DNA from: Alcaligenaceae bacterium
GTDB lineage: Bacteria; Pseudomonadota; Gammaproteobacteria; Burkholderiales; Burkholderiaceae_B
Direction of reading: 5' to 3'
Length of the DNA: 64,000 nucleotides
Assembly: GCA_013416485.1 (NCBI GenBank)
Contig: JACCEO010000004.1
Location: forward strand, 209,329-273,328
The position numbers were made by a program, and so were the translations under genes. Under the pieces are notes generated by a model. The model did not search any database. It had not been told where the DNA came from and saw only the letters and a program-made list of their open reading frames with translations. The first letter of the stretch is position 1. Each line of letters opens with the position of its first letter. Positions 27,636 to 36,263 of the stretch are shown piece by piece.

Positions 27636-28454
27636 ATGACCCCAGAATTTGCCATGAAGCAGGTTGAGAAAAAACGCATAATGCTGTGCGCAGATGATTT
27701 TGGCATGAACCAAGCCGTTAATGACGGCATAGTAGCCCTTGCAGAGCAAGGCCGTCTTAGTGCAACCTCATGTTTGGTTGGTGGCCCTGTATTTCGCAGC
27801 GGTACGTCGGCATTGTTGGCCTCGGGGTTGTCTAGTGGTTTGCATTTGAATTTTACTGAATCGATGGGACAAGCTGGCCTATATATGCCGGTCTCATCCT
27901 TGATCAGGCGCACTATGTTTAGGCAACTGGATGTGCAGCAACTACGTACGCAAATTGACCAGCAGTTGGATCAGTATGAGGATGCTATGGGGCAGCCTCC
28001 TGCCTTTGTCGATGGGCATCAGCATGTGCATCAGTTTGCGCAAATACGCACTGAATTAGTACAAGCACTAAACCGACGCTATACGGAACATAAACCCTAT
28101 TTGCGATACACCTGGCCAGCCAATCTACAAGACACGCCTAGGGCACAGCAGTTCAAGGCATATATTATTGCAGCCTTGGGTGCCAGGCCTTTTGCCACTT
28201 TGGCACGGCAACACGGTTACTCTACCAATCGTAATTTTTTGGGTGTGTATGACTTTGAAGGAGGTAGTCAGCGTTATGCGGCCTTGTTGAGTTCTTGGTT
28301 GCAGAACGCACAGGACGGCGACATGGTAATGTGCCATCCAGCAGCAAGTATTCAGGCCGATGATGGCTTGGGTGTGCAGCGCTATGCCGAGTTCCAGGTG
28401 TTAAGTAGCCCTGATCTGGGTTGCTGGTTAACTGCTTATGGTCTGTCTTTGTGA
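27636..28454 (+). CDS. ChbG/HpnK (YdjC) family carbohydrate deacetylase
   Basis: Protein of 272 residues. The family metal-binding motifs are present: LCADDFGMNQAVNDGI near the N-terminus, GLHLNF, and DGHQHVHQF; a late MCHPA carries a further conserved His. Members remove N-acetyl groups from amino sugars (ChbG on chitobiose, HpnK on a hopanoid precursor). Next to GtrB- and GtrA-like genes, a step in glycolipid or surface polysaccharide modification is likely. Possible starts are ATG 27636 (used) and ATG 27654; the second also precedes all conserved motifs. Confidence 0.85.
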   Translation: MTPEFAMKQVEKKRIMLCADDFGMNQAVNDGIVALAEQGRLSATSCLVGGPVFRSGTSALLASGLSSGLHLNFTESMGQAGLYMPVSSLIRRTMFRQLDVQQLRTQIDQQLDQYEDAMGQPPAFVDGHQHVHQFAQIRTELVQALNRRYTEHKPYLRYTWPANLQDTPRAQQFKAYIIAALGARPFATLARQHGYSTNRNFLGVYDFEGGSQRYAALLSSWLQNAQDGDMVMCHPAASIQADDGLGVQRYAEFQVLSSPDLGCWLTAYGLSL

Positions 28455-28548
28455 AGCGTGTGGCTATCACTCGCTATCACGCTTGCAACAGTGCCAGTCT
28501 GTCTTTATGATTTTAGTATTCAGCTTATGATTCCCCAAGGAGCTTTAC

Positions 28549-28890
28549 ATGTCCGTCCCAGTTACTTTGATTAATGACAACTTTGCTGTCGCGCCTCAAC
28601 TGTCGGCTGCTGATATGCAGGCCGTAGCCGATGCCGGCTTCAAAAGTGTCATTATCAACCGTCCTGACTTCGAAGAAGGTCCTGATCAACCCAGCTCAGT
28701 GAATGTGATCAAAGCAGCAGAGCAAGCCGGTTTGCGCGTTACGTACCAACCTGTGGTTAGCGGCAGGATTACCGCAGAAGATGTACAGCAATTTTCAAGC
28801 TTACTTAGCGAAATGCCTGGCCCCATACTGGCTTTCTGTCGCTCGGGTGGACGTTGCACTCAGCTATACAGGTCAGCCACTGGCGTTTGA
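28549..28890 (+). CDS. TIGR01244/DUF442-type sulfurtransferase-phosphatase-like protein
   Basis: Protein of 113 residues with strong AAGGAG 9 nt before the ATG. The fold family (beta-lactamase-hydrolase-like, DUF442) is indicated by the opening of the type VAPQLSAADMQAVADAGFKSVIINRPD and by the loop AFCRSGGR: Cys97 and Arg102 in a CX4R arrangement, as in rhodanese-type sulfurtransferases, rather than the CX5R of protein phosphatases. Related proteins occur with sulfide-oxidation and biofilm genes. Located between the deacetylase and a universal stress protein; no operon partner is certain. Confidence 0.8.
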   Translation: MSVPVTLINDNFAVAPQLSAADMQAVADAGFKSVIINRPDFEEGPDQPSSVNVIKAAEQAGLRVTYQPVVSGRITAEDVQQFSSLLSEMPGPILAFCRSGGRCTQLYRSATGV

Positions 28891-28988
28891 TTCAAATCAA
28901 TTCTCACTGACTGTTACACTGTATTTTTAGACCAGTTCCGGTTAAGCTGAAAGCAGTTTAATTGCAGGTCTCTATAGGAGCACATAAT

Positions 28989-29456
28989 ATGTTCAAAAAA
29001 ATTCTTATACCTACAGATGGCTCAGCTCTGTCGGCTCAAGCCGCCAACAAGGGTGTGTGCTTTGCTCGTGAAATTGGTGCGGAAGTCGTGGCGCTTTATG
29101 TAACGCAACCATTTGCCGCCACTGTTGGCTTTGATGGCATGGCCGCTGCTTATGCAATTACCGACGAAGATTACGATAAAACCGCACGTGATCAAGCGAA
29201 TAAGTACTTGCAGGCCGTACTTGATCGCGCTGAAACCGCAGGCGTTAAAGCCACTGCTCGTGCTGTGTCTAACTTTAATGTGGCTGATGGCTTGGTTCAT
29301 ACTGCCGAAGAAGAAGGTTGCGACTTGATCTTTATCGGTAGTCACGGGCGCAGTGGCTTGTCGCGCTTGCTACTGGGTAGCGTCACAAATAAGGTACTTA
29401 GTTTGGCTAAGGTCGCAGTATTGGTATACCGCGTCAAAGAGCCTAGCGGCGAATAA
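28989..29456 (+). CDS. Universal stress protein, UspA family
   Basis: Single Usp domain of 155 residues. It starts FKKILIPTDGSALSAQAA and ends with the ATP-binding G-2X-G-9X-G(S/T) loop, seen as GSHGRSGLSRLLLGSVTNKVLSLAKVAVLVYR in part, so it should bind ATP. The ATG at 28989 has AGGAG at a good distance. It stands alone between a 98-bp gap and a perfect terminator. Such proteins aid survival under starvation or oxidative stress; the specific role is unknown. Confidence 0.92.
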   Translation: MFKKILIPTDGSALSAQAANKGVCFAREIGAEVVALYVTQPFAATVGFDGMAAAYAITDEDYDKTARDQANKYLQAVLDRAETAGVKATARAVSNFNVADGLVHTAEEEGCDLIFIGSHGRSGLSRLLLGSVTNKVLSLAKVAVLVYRVKEPSGE

Positions 29457-29483
29457 GTAGTAACTTACTGTTTACGCCTACAG

Positions 29484-29515
29484 AAAATGCCACCTTCGGG
29501 TGGCATTTTGCGTTT
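29484..29515 (+). terminator. Rho-independent terminator after the Usp gene
   Basis: AAAATGCCACC (29484-29494) pairs perfectly with GGTGGCATTTT (29499-29509) across a TTCG loop, then a T-rich tail. The A-run on the 5' side makes it potentially bidirectional, serving the convergent fds operon too. Confidence 0.92.
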
Positions 29516-29530
29516 ATTGCATGTTAATGC

Positions 29531-29791
29531 TTAGTTCAGGTGTGCTTGGGGTTGTAAGCTGGTTTTATGTTGCATGACAGCATCTAGAACGATTTGGCTT
29601 AGGTGCATTTCGTCAACGCGTCCAGTAGGGTGGCATTCAATAAACTTCAATAAGGCAGTGCGCATGCGTGGTTCCCAGAACTTTTGGATGTGGTCGGCTA
29701 TGTCCTGCATGCCTTCATTGCGGTTAGGCATGGCTTCGAAAAAAGCGCCTATGCGATTTGCCTGGCGTATCAGATGGGCTATGTTTTTCAT
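29531..29791 (-). CDS. fdsD: NAD-dependent formate dehydrogenase delta subunit
   Basis: Small protein of 86 residues beginning MKNIAHLIRQANRIGAFF, with the DIADHIQKFWEPRMR core of the FdsD family. FdsD is needed for assembly or stability of the soluble NAD-linked molybdenum formate dehydrogenase. It overlaps fdhD by 4 bp and is the last gene of the operon. Confidence 0.93.
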   Translation of the reverse strand: MKNIAHLIRQANRIGAFFEAMPNRNEGMQDIADHIQKFWEPRMRTALLKFIECHPTGRVDEMHLSQIVLDAVMQHKTSLQPQAHLN

Positions 29792-30618
29792 ACTGAATTC
29801 CTTGGGTCTAGCAGAAATTCTGGATGGCTATAGACGGTGAAATGTTCACCGCGGACAAATCCAGTCAGCATCAAGTTCAGGTCTGTGGCTAGGCGCACGG
29901 CATATGAGGTGGGTGCTGATACCGCGACTAGGGTAGACACCCCTGCCGCCACTGTTTTTTGTACCATCTCGAAGCTGGCACGGCTGGAAATAACAAAAAA
30001 ACCTGAATCTAATACTGTTTTCTGGCGCAATAAGCTGCCGATCAACTTATCAAGGGCGTTGTGGCGACCGACATCTTCGCGGGTATGGGAAATCGTGCCA
30101 TCCTGGGTGGCCCATGCTGCTCCGTGTGTAGCACCAGTTTGCTTATGCAGGGGCTGGCTGGCGCGCAAACCTTCAGCCGCTAGCAAGATAGCAGCAGGTG
30201 AAGTTTTTACCTGTGGTGCAGGTAGCGCTGTTAATTCACGTTGTACCTGGCTTAAGGTTTCCAATCCGCACAGACCGCAACCCGTGCGGCCCGCCATTTG
30301 ACGGCGACGTTGTTTTAATTGATTTAAGCAGGCAGAAGCTATGTGTAGTTGTATAACCCAGCCTTGGGGTTGTTTGACGATATCGATGTCGTAGATATCG
30401 CTTGCTGAACGGATGATGCCCTCGGTGTAAGAAAAGCCTATGGCAAGATCTTCCAGATGGGTGGGCGAGGCAAGCAAGGTGGCATGGCTGATGTCGTTGT
30501 ACTCTAAAGCTACGGCAACCTCTTCGGCCAGCTCATCGGTTTCAGCGTGTAGCTCGCCCAATTGGCCAGAGCGCATCACCGTATGCATCAGGCTGCCTTG
30601 TAAGCGTGTGGTGGGCAC
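29788..30618 (-). CDS. fdhD: Formate dehydrogenase accessory sulfurtransferase FdhD (FdsC)
   Basis: Protein of 276 residues. It carries the paired cysteines C114 and C117 (GCGLCG) that relay sulfur from IscS to the molybdenum cofactor, and the conserved TREDVGRHNALDKLIG and SRASFEMVQK segments. It is required to activate formate dehydrogenase. It starts 2 bp after the fdsA remnant and overlaps fdsD by 4 bp. The gene is intact although its client alpha subunit is broken. Confidence 0.94.
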   Translation of the reverse strand: MPTTRLQGSLMHTVMRSGQLGELHAETDELAEEVAVALEYNDISHATLLASPTHLEDLAIGFSYTEGIIRSASDIYDIDIVKQPQGWVIQLHIASACLNQLKQRRRQMAGRTGCGLCGLETLSQVQRELTALPAPQVKTSPAAILLAAEGLRASQPLHKQTGATHGAAWATQDGTISHTREDVGRHNALDKLIGSLLRQKTVLDSGFFVISSRASFEMVQKTVAAGVSTLVAVSAPTSYAVRLATDLNLMLTGFVRGEHFTVYSHPEFLLDPRNSV

Positions 30619-30620
30619 GT

Positions 30621-32329
30621 TTAGTCCTCCTGGTGAGGTGTAGTACTAAGGGTACGTTCTGCCAACAGACTTTCCTGGATTTTATCAAAGCGTGACCACT
30701 GCCGTTGCCATGAGGACGCTTCAGTGACCCGACGTGCTTGCACGGCGGTTACCTTGTATTCAGGACAGTCGGTGGCCCAGTCAGCACCATCAGTGGTGAC
30801 TACGTTGGCACCCGATTCCGGGAAATGAAAAGTGGTGTACAACACCCCTGGCTGGACGCGAGTAGTAAGGTCAGCATGTAGTACAGTTTCACCGGCTCGG
30901 CTTTGTACTGCGACCAGATCGCCTTGAGATATGCCACGGTCTTCAGCATCTTGGGGATGAATTTCCAACAGGTCTTGGCTATGCCACAGCACATTTGGGG
31001 TGCGTCGGGTTTGCGCGCCTACGTTGTATTGCGACAGTATGCGTCCTGTGGTTAACAGCAAGGGAAATTTGTGGGTGCTGCGTTCATCGGATGCCACATA
31101 TTGGGTGATCATGAAGCGACCCTTGCCGCGCACGAACGTATCAATATGCATGGTGGGCGTACCTTCAGGAGCGTCGTCGTTGCAAGGCCACTGTATGCTG
31201 CCGTTCAGTTCTTCAATTCGTTGGAATGATACGCCAGAAAATGTTGGCGTTAGACGAGCAATTTCATCCATGATTTCGCTAGGATGTTGGTAATTCATGG
31301 GGTAGCCCATCGCGGTGGATAACGCACAAGTGGCTTCCCAGTCGGCCAGACCGCCCAAAGGTTCCATTACCTTACGGACTCGGGAAATACGTCGTTCGGC
31401 GTTGGTGAAGGTGCCTTCTTTTTCAAGGAAGGAAGAACCGGGTAAAAATACATGGGCGTATTTGGCGGTTTCGTTCAGGAAGATGTCTTGAACAATAATG
31501 CACTCCATAGAGTCCAGGGCAGCTGCCACATGCTGGGTGTTGGGATCGGACTGAACGATATCCTCGCCTTGGCAATACAGCCCTTTGAATGAACCGCTAA
31601 TGGCAGCATCAAACATATTGGGCAGGCGCAAGCCAGGTTCGGCTTGTAGAGTGACGCCCCAGTCGTCTTCGAACTGCTGGCGTACTGCCTGGTCAGATAC
31701 ATGCCGATAACCGGGTAGTTCATGCGGGAATGAGCCCATGTCACAAGAGCCTTGCACGTTATTCTGTCCGCGTAAGGGGTTCACGCCGACTCCTTCGCGT
31801 CCCAAGTTGCCTGTGACCATAGCCAGATTGGCAATGGCCATGACAGTCGTGGAGCCCTGGCTGTGTTCGGTTACGCCCAGGCCATAATAAATAGACCCGT
31901 TGCCTTGGGTGGCAAATAGGCGCGCCGCGCCGCGTATATCGCTGGCTGCTACGCCGGTGGTGGTGGCCATTGCCTCTGGTGAGTTATCCGGTCGCGCAAC
32001 AAATTCGCGCCATTGCTTAAAACTTTCCAGGTCGCAGCGCTGTGCCACAAAGTCTTCATCAATCAGTCCTTCGGTCACAATGACGTGAGCCATTGCTGTC
32101 AGTAACGCGGTATTTGTGCCAGGCATAGACGGCATGAGCCAAAGGCATCCAGGTTATCGGATGCACACAGCTTGGGGATGTTAATACCCATTTCTGCGGC
32201 AGCTCGCATGACTGAAGTTCCTGCGGCAACGCTTACCAGATGGCCGTCTATGGTGAGCTCTACCATCTCTGTATTTAGTGATGCAGGCGTACCAAGGTCA
32301 CGCTCGCGTACTGCAACGGTTTCCAACAT
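30621..32329 (-). pseudogene. fdsA: Formate dehydrogenase alpha subunit, internal out-of-frame deletion
   Basis: Two parts of one FdsA gene remain. The 5' part (start 32329, with GGAG before ATG) encodes about 70 genuine residues of the N-terminal ferredoxin domain up to FGSCRLCL, then shifts frame and stops at 32099. The 3' part encodes about 500 residues from PGTNTALLTAMAHVI to the end (the molybdopterin C-terminal region). Family members are about 950 residues, so roughly 380 residues are missing, including the other Fe-S clusters and the Mo-ligand cysteine. The junction lies near 32118-32126, at CCTGG, where short homology could have driven the deletion. A free internal ATG at 32135 could yield only an inactive C-terminal fragment. 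Confidence 0.88.
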
Positions 32330-32340
32330 AGAGATCTCCG

Positions 32341-33876
32341 TCAACCAAAATCTTCGGGGAAGTGTTCTAACGCCGACAGCACGGGGAAGGGCGTCATACC
32401 GCCCAGCGCACATAGAGAGCCTGCCATCATGGTGTCGCATAAGTCATGAAGCAAGGCCATTTGTTTATCACGCTGGTCATTCGCTTGAATTTTGGCAATG
32501 ATTTCTACGCCGCGTGTGGAACCTATTCTGCATGGTGTGCATTTGCCACACGATTCAATGGCACAGAATTCCATCGCGTATTTAGCCATCTTAGACATGT
32601 CTACAGTATCGTCAAAAGCAACCAGGCCGCCGTGGCCTATCATGGCCGAGATGGTGCTATAGGCTTCGTAATCCATGGGAGTATCCCACTGTGACTCTGG
32701 TAAGTAAGCTCCTAAGGGCCCACCCACTTGTACCGCCCGTAAGGGACGCCCGCTGGCGCTGCCAGCCCCGTAGTCATAGAGCAACTCGCGCAAGGTCACC
32801 CCAAAGGCCTTCTCGACCAAGCCACCTTGCTTGAGGTTGCCCGCCAGTTGGAAAGGTAGGGTGCCCATAGAGCGACCCGTGCCGTAATCGCTATAGTAAG
32901 CAGCACCTTTGGCCAGAATGATGGGGATGGTGGATAGCGAAATAACGTTGTTGATGACGGTGGGTTTGCCAAACAAGCCACGAATAGCCGGTAGTGGTGG
33001 CTTAGCCCGAACCAGGCCACGCTTGCCTTCCAGACTGTCCAGCATAGAAGTTTCTTCGCCACAAATATAGGCGCCTGCACCTTTACGGACTTCAAGGTCA
33101 AAGTGGTGGGCACTGCCCTGTAGATGCTGGCCCAGCCAGCCTGTGGTCCTGGCCTCGGCAATGGCTGTTTCTAAAGTGCTGATGGCATAGGGATATTCCG
33201 AGCGTACGTAGATGTAGCCATAGCTAGCACCTACCGCCAGCCCGGCGATAGTCATGCCTTCAATTAAGGAGTAAGGATCTCCTTCCATAACCATACGGTC
33301 TGAAAATGTGCCGGAATCACCTTCGTCGGCATTACAGACTATGTATTTTTGATCTGCAGAGGTATTAAGTACCGTGCGCCACTTTATGCCAGTGGGGAAG
33401 GCAGCGCCACCACGACCACGTAAGCCGGATGCCGTGACGGTATCGACGATGCTGGTCGGTGTCATGGTTAATGCGTTTTTCAAGCCTTTAAAGCCATCCA
33501 TTGCTAGGTAGTCGTCTAGATTGATAGGATCTATGATGCCTATACGTGCGAACGTCAGACGTTCTTGATGCTTTAGATAAGGTATCTCTTCGGTAAGCCC
33601 GTGGTGCAAGGAATGCGTGTTCCCATGCAACCAACCGGCATCAAATAGGCTGGGCACATCGTGGGCGGTCACAGGGCCGTAAGCGACACGCCCTGATGGG
33701 GTGACTATTTCCACCAGGGTTTCCAGCCACAGTAGGCCGCGTGAACCGTTACGTACGATACGTACAGCGACGTCACGCAGGGCCGCTTCTTTGATGATGG
33801 CGGTAACGACATCGTTAGCCCCAATGGCGATAGCCGCCATGTCACGAGGAACATAAATAACTATGGGTGATGTCAT
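32341..33876 (-). CDS. fdsB: NAD-dependent formate dehydrogenase beta subunit
   Basis: Protein of 511 residues, homologous to the NuoF 51-kDa subunit with an N-terminal thioredoxin-like extension. Features: the NADH/FMN sites RGRGGAAFPTGIKW and ICGEETSMLDSLEGKRG, and the [4Fe-4S] site ESCGKCTPCRIGSTRG near residue 440. It passes electrons from the alpha subunit to NAD+ via FMN. It overlaps fdsG by 4 bp and ends 11 bp before the fdsA start. Intact. Confidence 0.95.
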   Translation of the reverse strand: MTSPIVIYVPRDMAAIAIGANDVVTAIIKEAALRDVAVRIVRNGSRGLLWLETLVEIVTPSGRVAYGPVTAHDVPSLFDAGWLHGNTHSLHHGLTEEIPYLKHQERLTFARIGIIDPINLDDYLAMDGFKGLKNALTMTPTSIVDTVTASGLRGRGGAAFPTGIKWRTVLNTSADQKYIVCNADEGDSGTFSDRMVMEGDPYSLIEGMTIAGLAVGASYGYIYVRSEYPYAISTLETAIAEARTTGWLGQHLQGSAHHFDLEVRKGAGAYICGEETSMLDSLEGKRGLVRAKPPLPAIRGLFGKPTVINNVISLSTIPIILAKGAAYYSDYGTGRSMGTLPFQLAGNLKQGGLVEKAFGVTLRELLYDYGAGSASGRPLRAVQVGGPLGAYLPESQWDTPMDYEAYSTISAMIGHGGLVAFDDTVDMSKMAKYAMEFCAIESCGKCTPCRIGSTRGVEIIAKIQANDQRDKQMALLHDLCDTMMAGSLCALGGMTPFPVLSALEHFPEDFG

Positions 33877-34376
33877 GCCTGGACCTTGGTGTGTTGTAGC
33901 AACTGATCCAAACGAGCTGGCGTCATGCGTGCGTGTGGTGTGCCATTAATCATGATGGCAGGTGACTGAGCACACAGCCCCAGGCAATACACGGGTTCCA
34001 GGGTGATGGAACCGTTGGCATTGGTTTCATGAAAGCTGCAGTTCAATGAACGGCAGGCATGTTCAGCAAGTTCCGTGCCACCCATCGCTTGGCAGGATTC
34101 TGCCCGACATATTTCCAAGACCACAGGGGCAGTGGGTTGTTCGCGAAAATGGGGATAAAACTGAATGACACCGTGGATTTCAGCACGCGATAGTTGCAGT
34201 GCAGCGGCCAAGTCAGGCACGACTTGTTGCGGTATACAGCTTAGTGCATCTTGGATGGCGTGCAATATAGGCAATAAATTACCGGCTTGACCCTGGTAGC
34301 GTGCTAGTGCCTGTTTGAACGCTTGATCTATGGCTGCAGAGGGCAGTGTGTTAATAACAAGACCAGAGGTAGGCAT
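33873..34376 (-). CDS. fdsG: NAD-dependent formate dehydrogenase gamma subunit
   Basis: Protein of 167 residues, homologous to NuoE (24 kDa). The [2Fe-2S] ligands are visible as CRAESCQAMG (first pair) and CLGLCAQSP (second pair). First gene of the fdsGBA-fdhD-fdsD operon, divergent from moaA across a 149-bp region with palindromes. Intact. Confidence 0.94.
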   Translation of the reverse strand: MPTSGLVINTLPSAAIDQAFKQALARYQGQAGNLLPILHAIQDALSCIPQQVVPDLAAALQLSRAEIHGVIQFYPHFREQPTAPVVLEICRAESCQAMGGTELAEHACRSLNCSFHETNANGSITLEPVYCLGLCAQSPAIMINGTPHARMTPARLDQLLQHTKVQA

Positions 34377-34419
34377 ATAAACATTTCCTTTTTTCAGCAG
34401 CCTGACTGCCTATCGCATT

Positions 34420-34439
34420 TTGCAAGCAATTGTATGCAA
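34420..34439. promoter_or_regulatory. 20-bp interrupted palindrome between fdsG and moaA
   Basis: TTGCA-NN-CAATTG-NN-TGCAA reads the same on both strands at 16 of 20 positions. It lies 44 bp before the fdsG start and 87 bp before moaA. The size and symmetry fit an operator for a dimeric regulator (LysR or GntR type) of the formate dehydrogenase operon. No regulator gene is adjacent in the window. Confidence 0.45.
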
Positions 34440-34471
34440 AGTAGAAGTAAGGCTAAACTAACTTGATATCC

Positions 34472-34512
34472 CCCTAATCTACTAGGGTCTGTTGTTATTC
34501 ACACCCTAGGGT
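34472..34512. promoter_or_regulatory. Paired CCCTA/TAGGG inverted repeats before moaA
   Basis: CCCTA (34472-34476) and TAGGG (34483-34487) form one inverted repeat, and ACCCTAGGGT (34503-34512) is a perfect 10-bp palindrome with the same half-site. The second lies only 13 bp before the moaA start. The repetition suggests one regulator binding twice; the identity is unknown. Confidence 0.4.
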
Positions 34513-34525
34513 TTATCATAGACAC

Positions 34526-35608
34526 ATGAGCAAGGTTATTTTTCGCGTCGCAGCTGAATCCAGCGATCACACGTTTATCCCTTCTGGTCAGCCTTTGGCT
34601 GATACCAGAGGTAGGCCATTGCGTGATATGCGAATTTCCGTCACTGATCGCTGCAATTTTCGCTGCACGTATTGCATGCCGCGCGATATCTTCGGGTCCG
34701 ATCATGCCTTTATGCCGCAAGGGCAACTGCTGGATTTTGCTGAAATCAAGCGTGTGGCCCGTTTAGGGGTGGCTCAGGGTGTAGAAAAAATTCGTTTAAC
34801 TGGTGGTGAGCCCCTGCTGCGCAAGGACTTACACATACTTGTAGGCATGTTGGCCCAGTTGCGTACGCCTAGTGGTGCTCCTGTAGAACTGACGTTGACC
34901 ACTAACGCCACCCTATTGGCTAAAAGAGCACAGGCTTTAAAAGATGCGGGGTTAAATAGGGTCACTGTTAGCCTGGATGCTCTGGATGAAACTACGTTTC
35001 AATCCATGAGCGATAGCAAGGTTCTAGTAAGCACTGTGCTAGATGGCATTAATGAAGCCGCCAAAGTGGGTTTAACACCAGTCAAAGTCAACATGGTGGT
35101 CCGCAAAGGCATTAACGATCACCAGATACTACCTATGGTGCGTCATTTTCGTGGTTCTGGTCAGGTGTTGCGCTTTATCGAGTTCATGGACGTTGGCGAT
35201 ACCAACGGCTGGGACCTATCCCAAGTCATGACTGGCCAGGAAATCATAGATCACATCGCACAAGAATTTCCCTTACAACCGCAGCAGTCCCATTATCGTG
35301 GGGAAGTCGCTGCACGTTGGCAGTTTGCGGATGGGCTGGGCGAAATAGGCATCATTACTAGCGTATCTCAGCCATTTTGTGGGGATTGCACCCGTTTGCG
35401 GCTTTCCCCTGAAGGTCAGTTATTCACCTGTCTGTTTGCTTCCAAAGGGCATGATTTGCGTGCCATATTGCGCGGTGGCGGCTCAGATAACGACATCGCT
35501 CAATTTATGGGTCAAGTCTGGACCAAGCGCGCGGATCACTATTCGGAAATACGAGGTAGCCAAACTCCTGGCATCAAGAAAATCGAAATGAGCTATATCG
35601 GCGGCTAA
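34526..35608 (+). CDS. moaA: GTP 3',8-cyclase MoaA
   Basis: Radical-SAM enzyme of 360 residues, first step of molybdenum cofactor synthesis. The N-terminal cluster is CNFRCTYC (C43, C47, C50); the C-terminal cluster is FCGDCTRLRLSPEG with a later cysteine in FTCLF; the protein ends in the essential Gly-Gly tail (YIGG). Slightly longer than many MoaA because of about 30 residues before the conserved LRDMRISVTDRC. It is divergent from fdsG and 34 bp before mobA, placing cofactor synthesis beside a Mo enzyme. Confidence 0.96.
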   Translation: MSKVIFRVAAESSDHTFIPSGQPLADTRGRPLRDMRISVTDRCNFRCTYCMPRDIFGSDHAFMPQGQLLDFAEIKRVARLGVAQGVEKIRLTGGEPLLRKDLHILVGMLAQLRTPSGAPVELTLTTNATLLAKRAQALKDAGLNRVTVSLDALDETTFQSMSDSKVLVSTVLDGINEAAKVGLTPVKVNMVVRKGINDHQILPMVRHFRGSGQVLRFIEFMDVGDTNGWDLSQVMTGQEIIDHIAQEFPLQPQQSHYRGEVAARWQFADGLGEIGIITSVSQPFCGDCTRLRLSPEGQLFTCLFASKGHDLRAILRGGGSDNDIAQFMGQVWTKRADHYSEIRGSQTPGIKKIEMSYIGG

Positions 35609-35642
35609 TGGTCTCTTGTTGCACTTTTCAGGTAGCGCCAAC

Positions 35643-36263
35643 ATGATTACACGGGATCACATTAGCGGTCTGATATTGACAGGCGGGCAAGGCCGTCGCT
35701 TGCAGCCAAAAAGCGGACCTGCAGTGGAAAAGGGGCTAGTAGAAGTGGGGGGGCAACCCCTGGTTCTGCGTATGCTTAACTATATGCAACCCCGTGTCAC
35801 TGACGTCTGGATTAGTGCTAACAGCCAGCTGCAAACCTACGCTAACTATGCACCTGTCATTGTTGATGATCCTGCTTTGGGGGAGTATCAAGGGCCGTTA
35901 GCAGGCATAGCCAGCGTTTTGCCGTATGTGCGCACACCGTGGCTGTTTGTTATGCCTGTGGATATCCCCTATCCACCGGCTAGCCTGCTTGCTGTTCTGT
36001 TACAGTACGCCAATAATGGTCTGGCAAAGATCTATTACGTGCATGCGCAACGAGAGCACCCGCTATGTATGCTTATGCACGTTGATCTTGGTTCAGGCTT
36101 GCGTGAGTATTTACGTAGCGGGTCACGCAAAGTGCAGGACTGGCAACGTCAAAATGCGGCGATGACCGTAGCTTTTCAAGGAGACCTAAATGAATTTCTC
36201 AACATCAACACTCCGGAGGATTTATGTCTGGCAACTCAACTAAGTCCTACCGATCCACTCTGA
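35643..36263 (+). CDS. mobA: Molybdenum cofactor guanylyltransferase MobA
   Basis: Protein of 206 residues. It attaches GMP to molybdopterin to form the guanine dinucleotide cofactor. The nucleotide-binding start is GLILTGGQGRRLQ, followed by KGLVEVGGQPL (Lys), DDPALGEYQGPLAGI and the metal-binding MPVDIP. The C-terminus reads FLNINTPEDL, where most homologues end, and then runs about 11 residues further into the cytochrome gene. The ATG at 35643 directly precedes homology; an in-frame TTG lies 27 nt upstream. Confidence 0.92.
   Translation: MITRDHISGLILTGGQGRRLQPKSGPAVEKGLVEVGGQPLVLRMLNYMQPRVTDVWISANSQLQTYANYAPVIVDDPALGEYQGPLAGIASVLPYVRTPWLFVMPVDIPYPPASLLAVLLQYANNGLAKIYYVHAQREHPLCMLMHVDLGSGLREYLRSGSRKVQDWQRQNAAMTVAFQGDLNEFLNINTPEDLCLATQLSPTDPL

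Noticed and set aside
32099..32440. Treating the fdsA 5' part as an independent small ferredoxin gene
   Set aside because: It lacks the last cluster cysteine and breaks off at the position where FdsA continues; it is the remnant of a larger gene.
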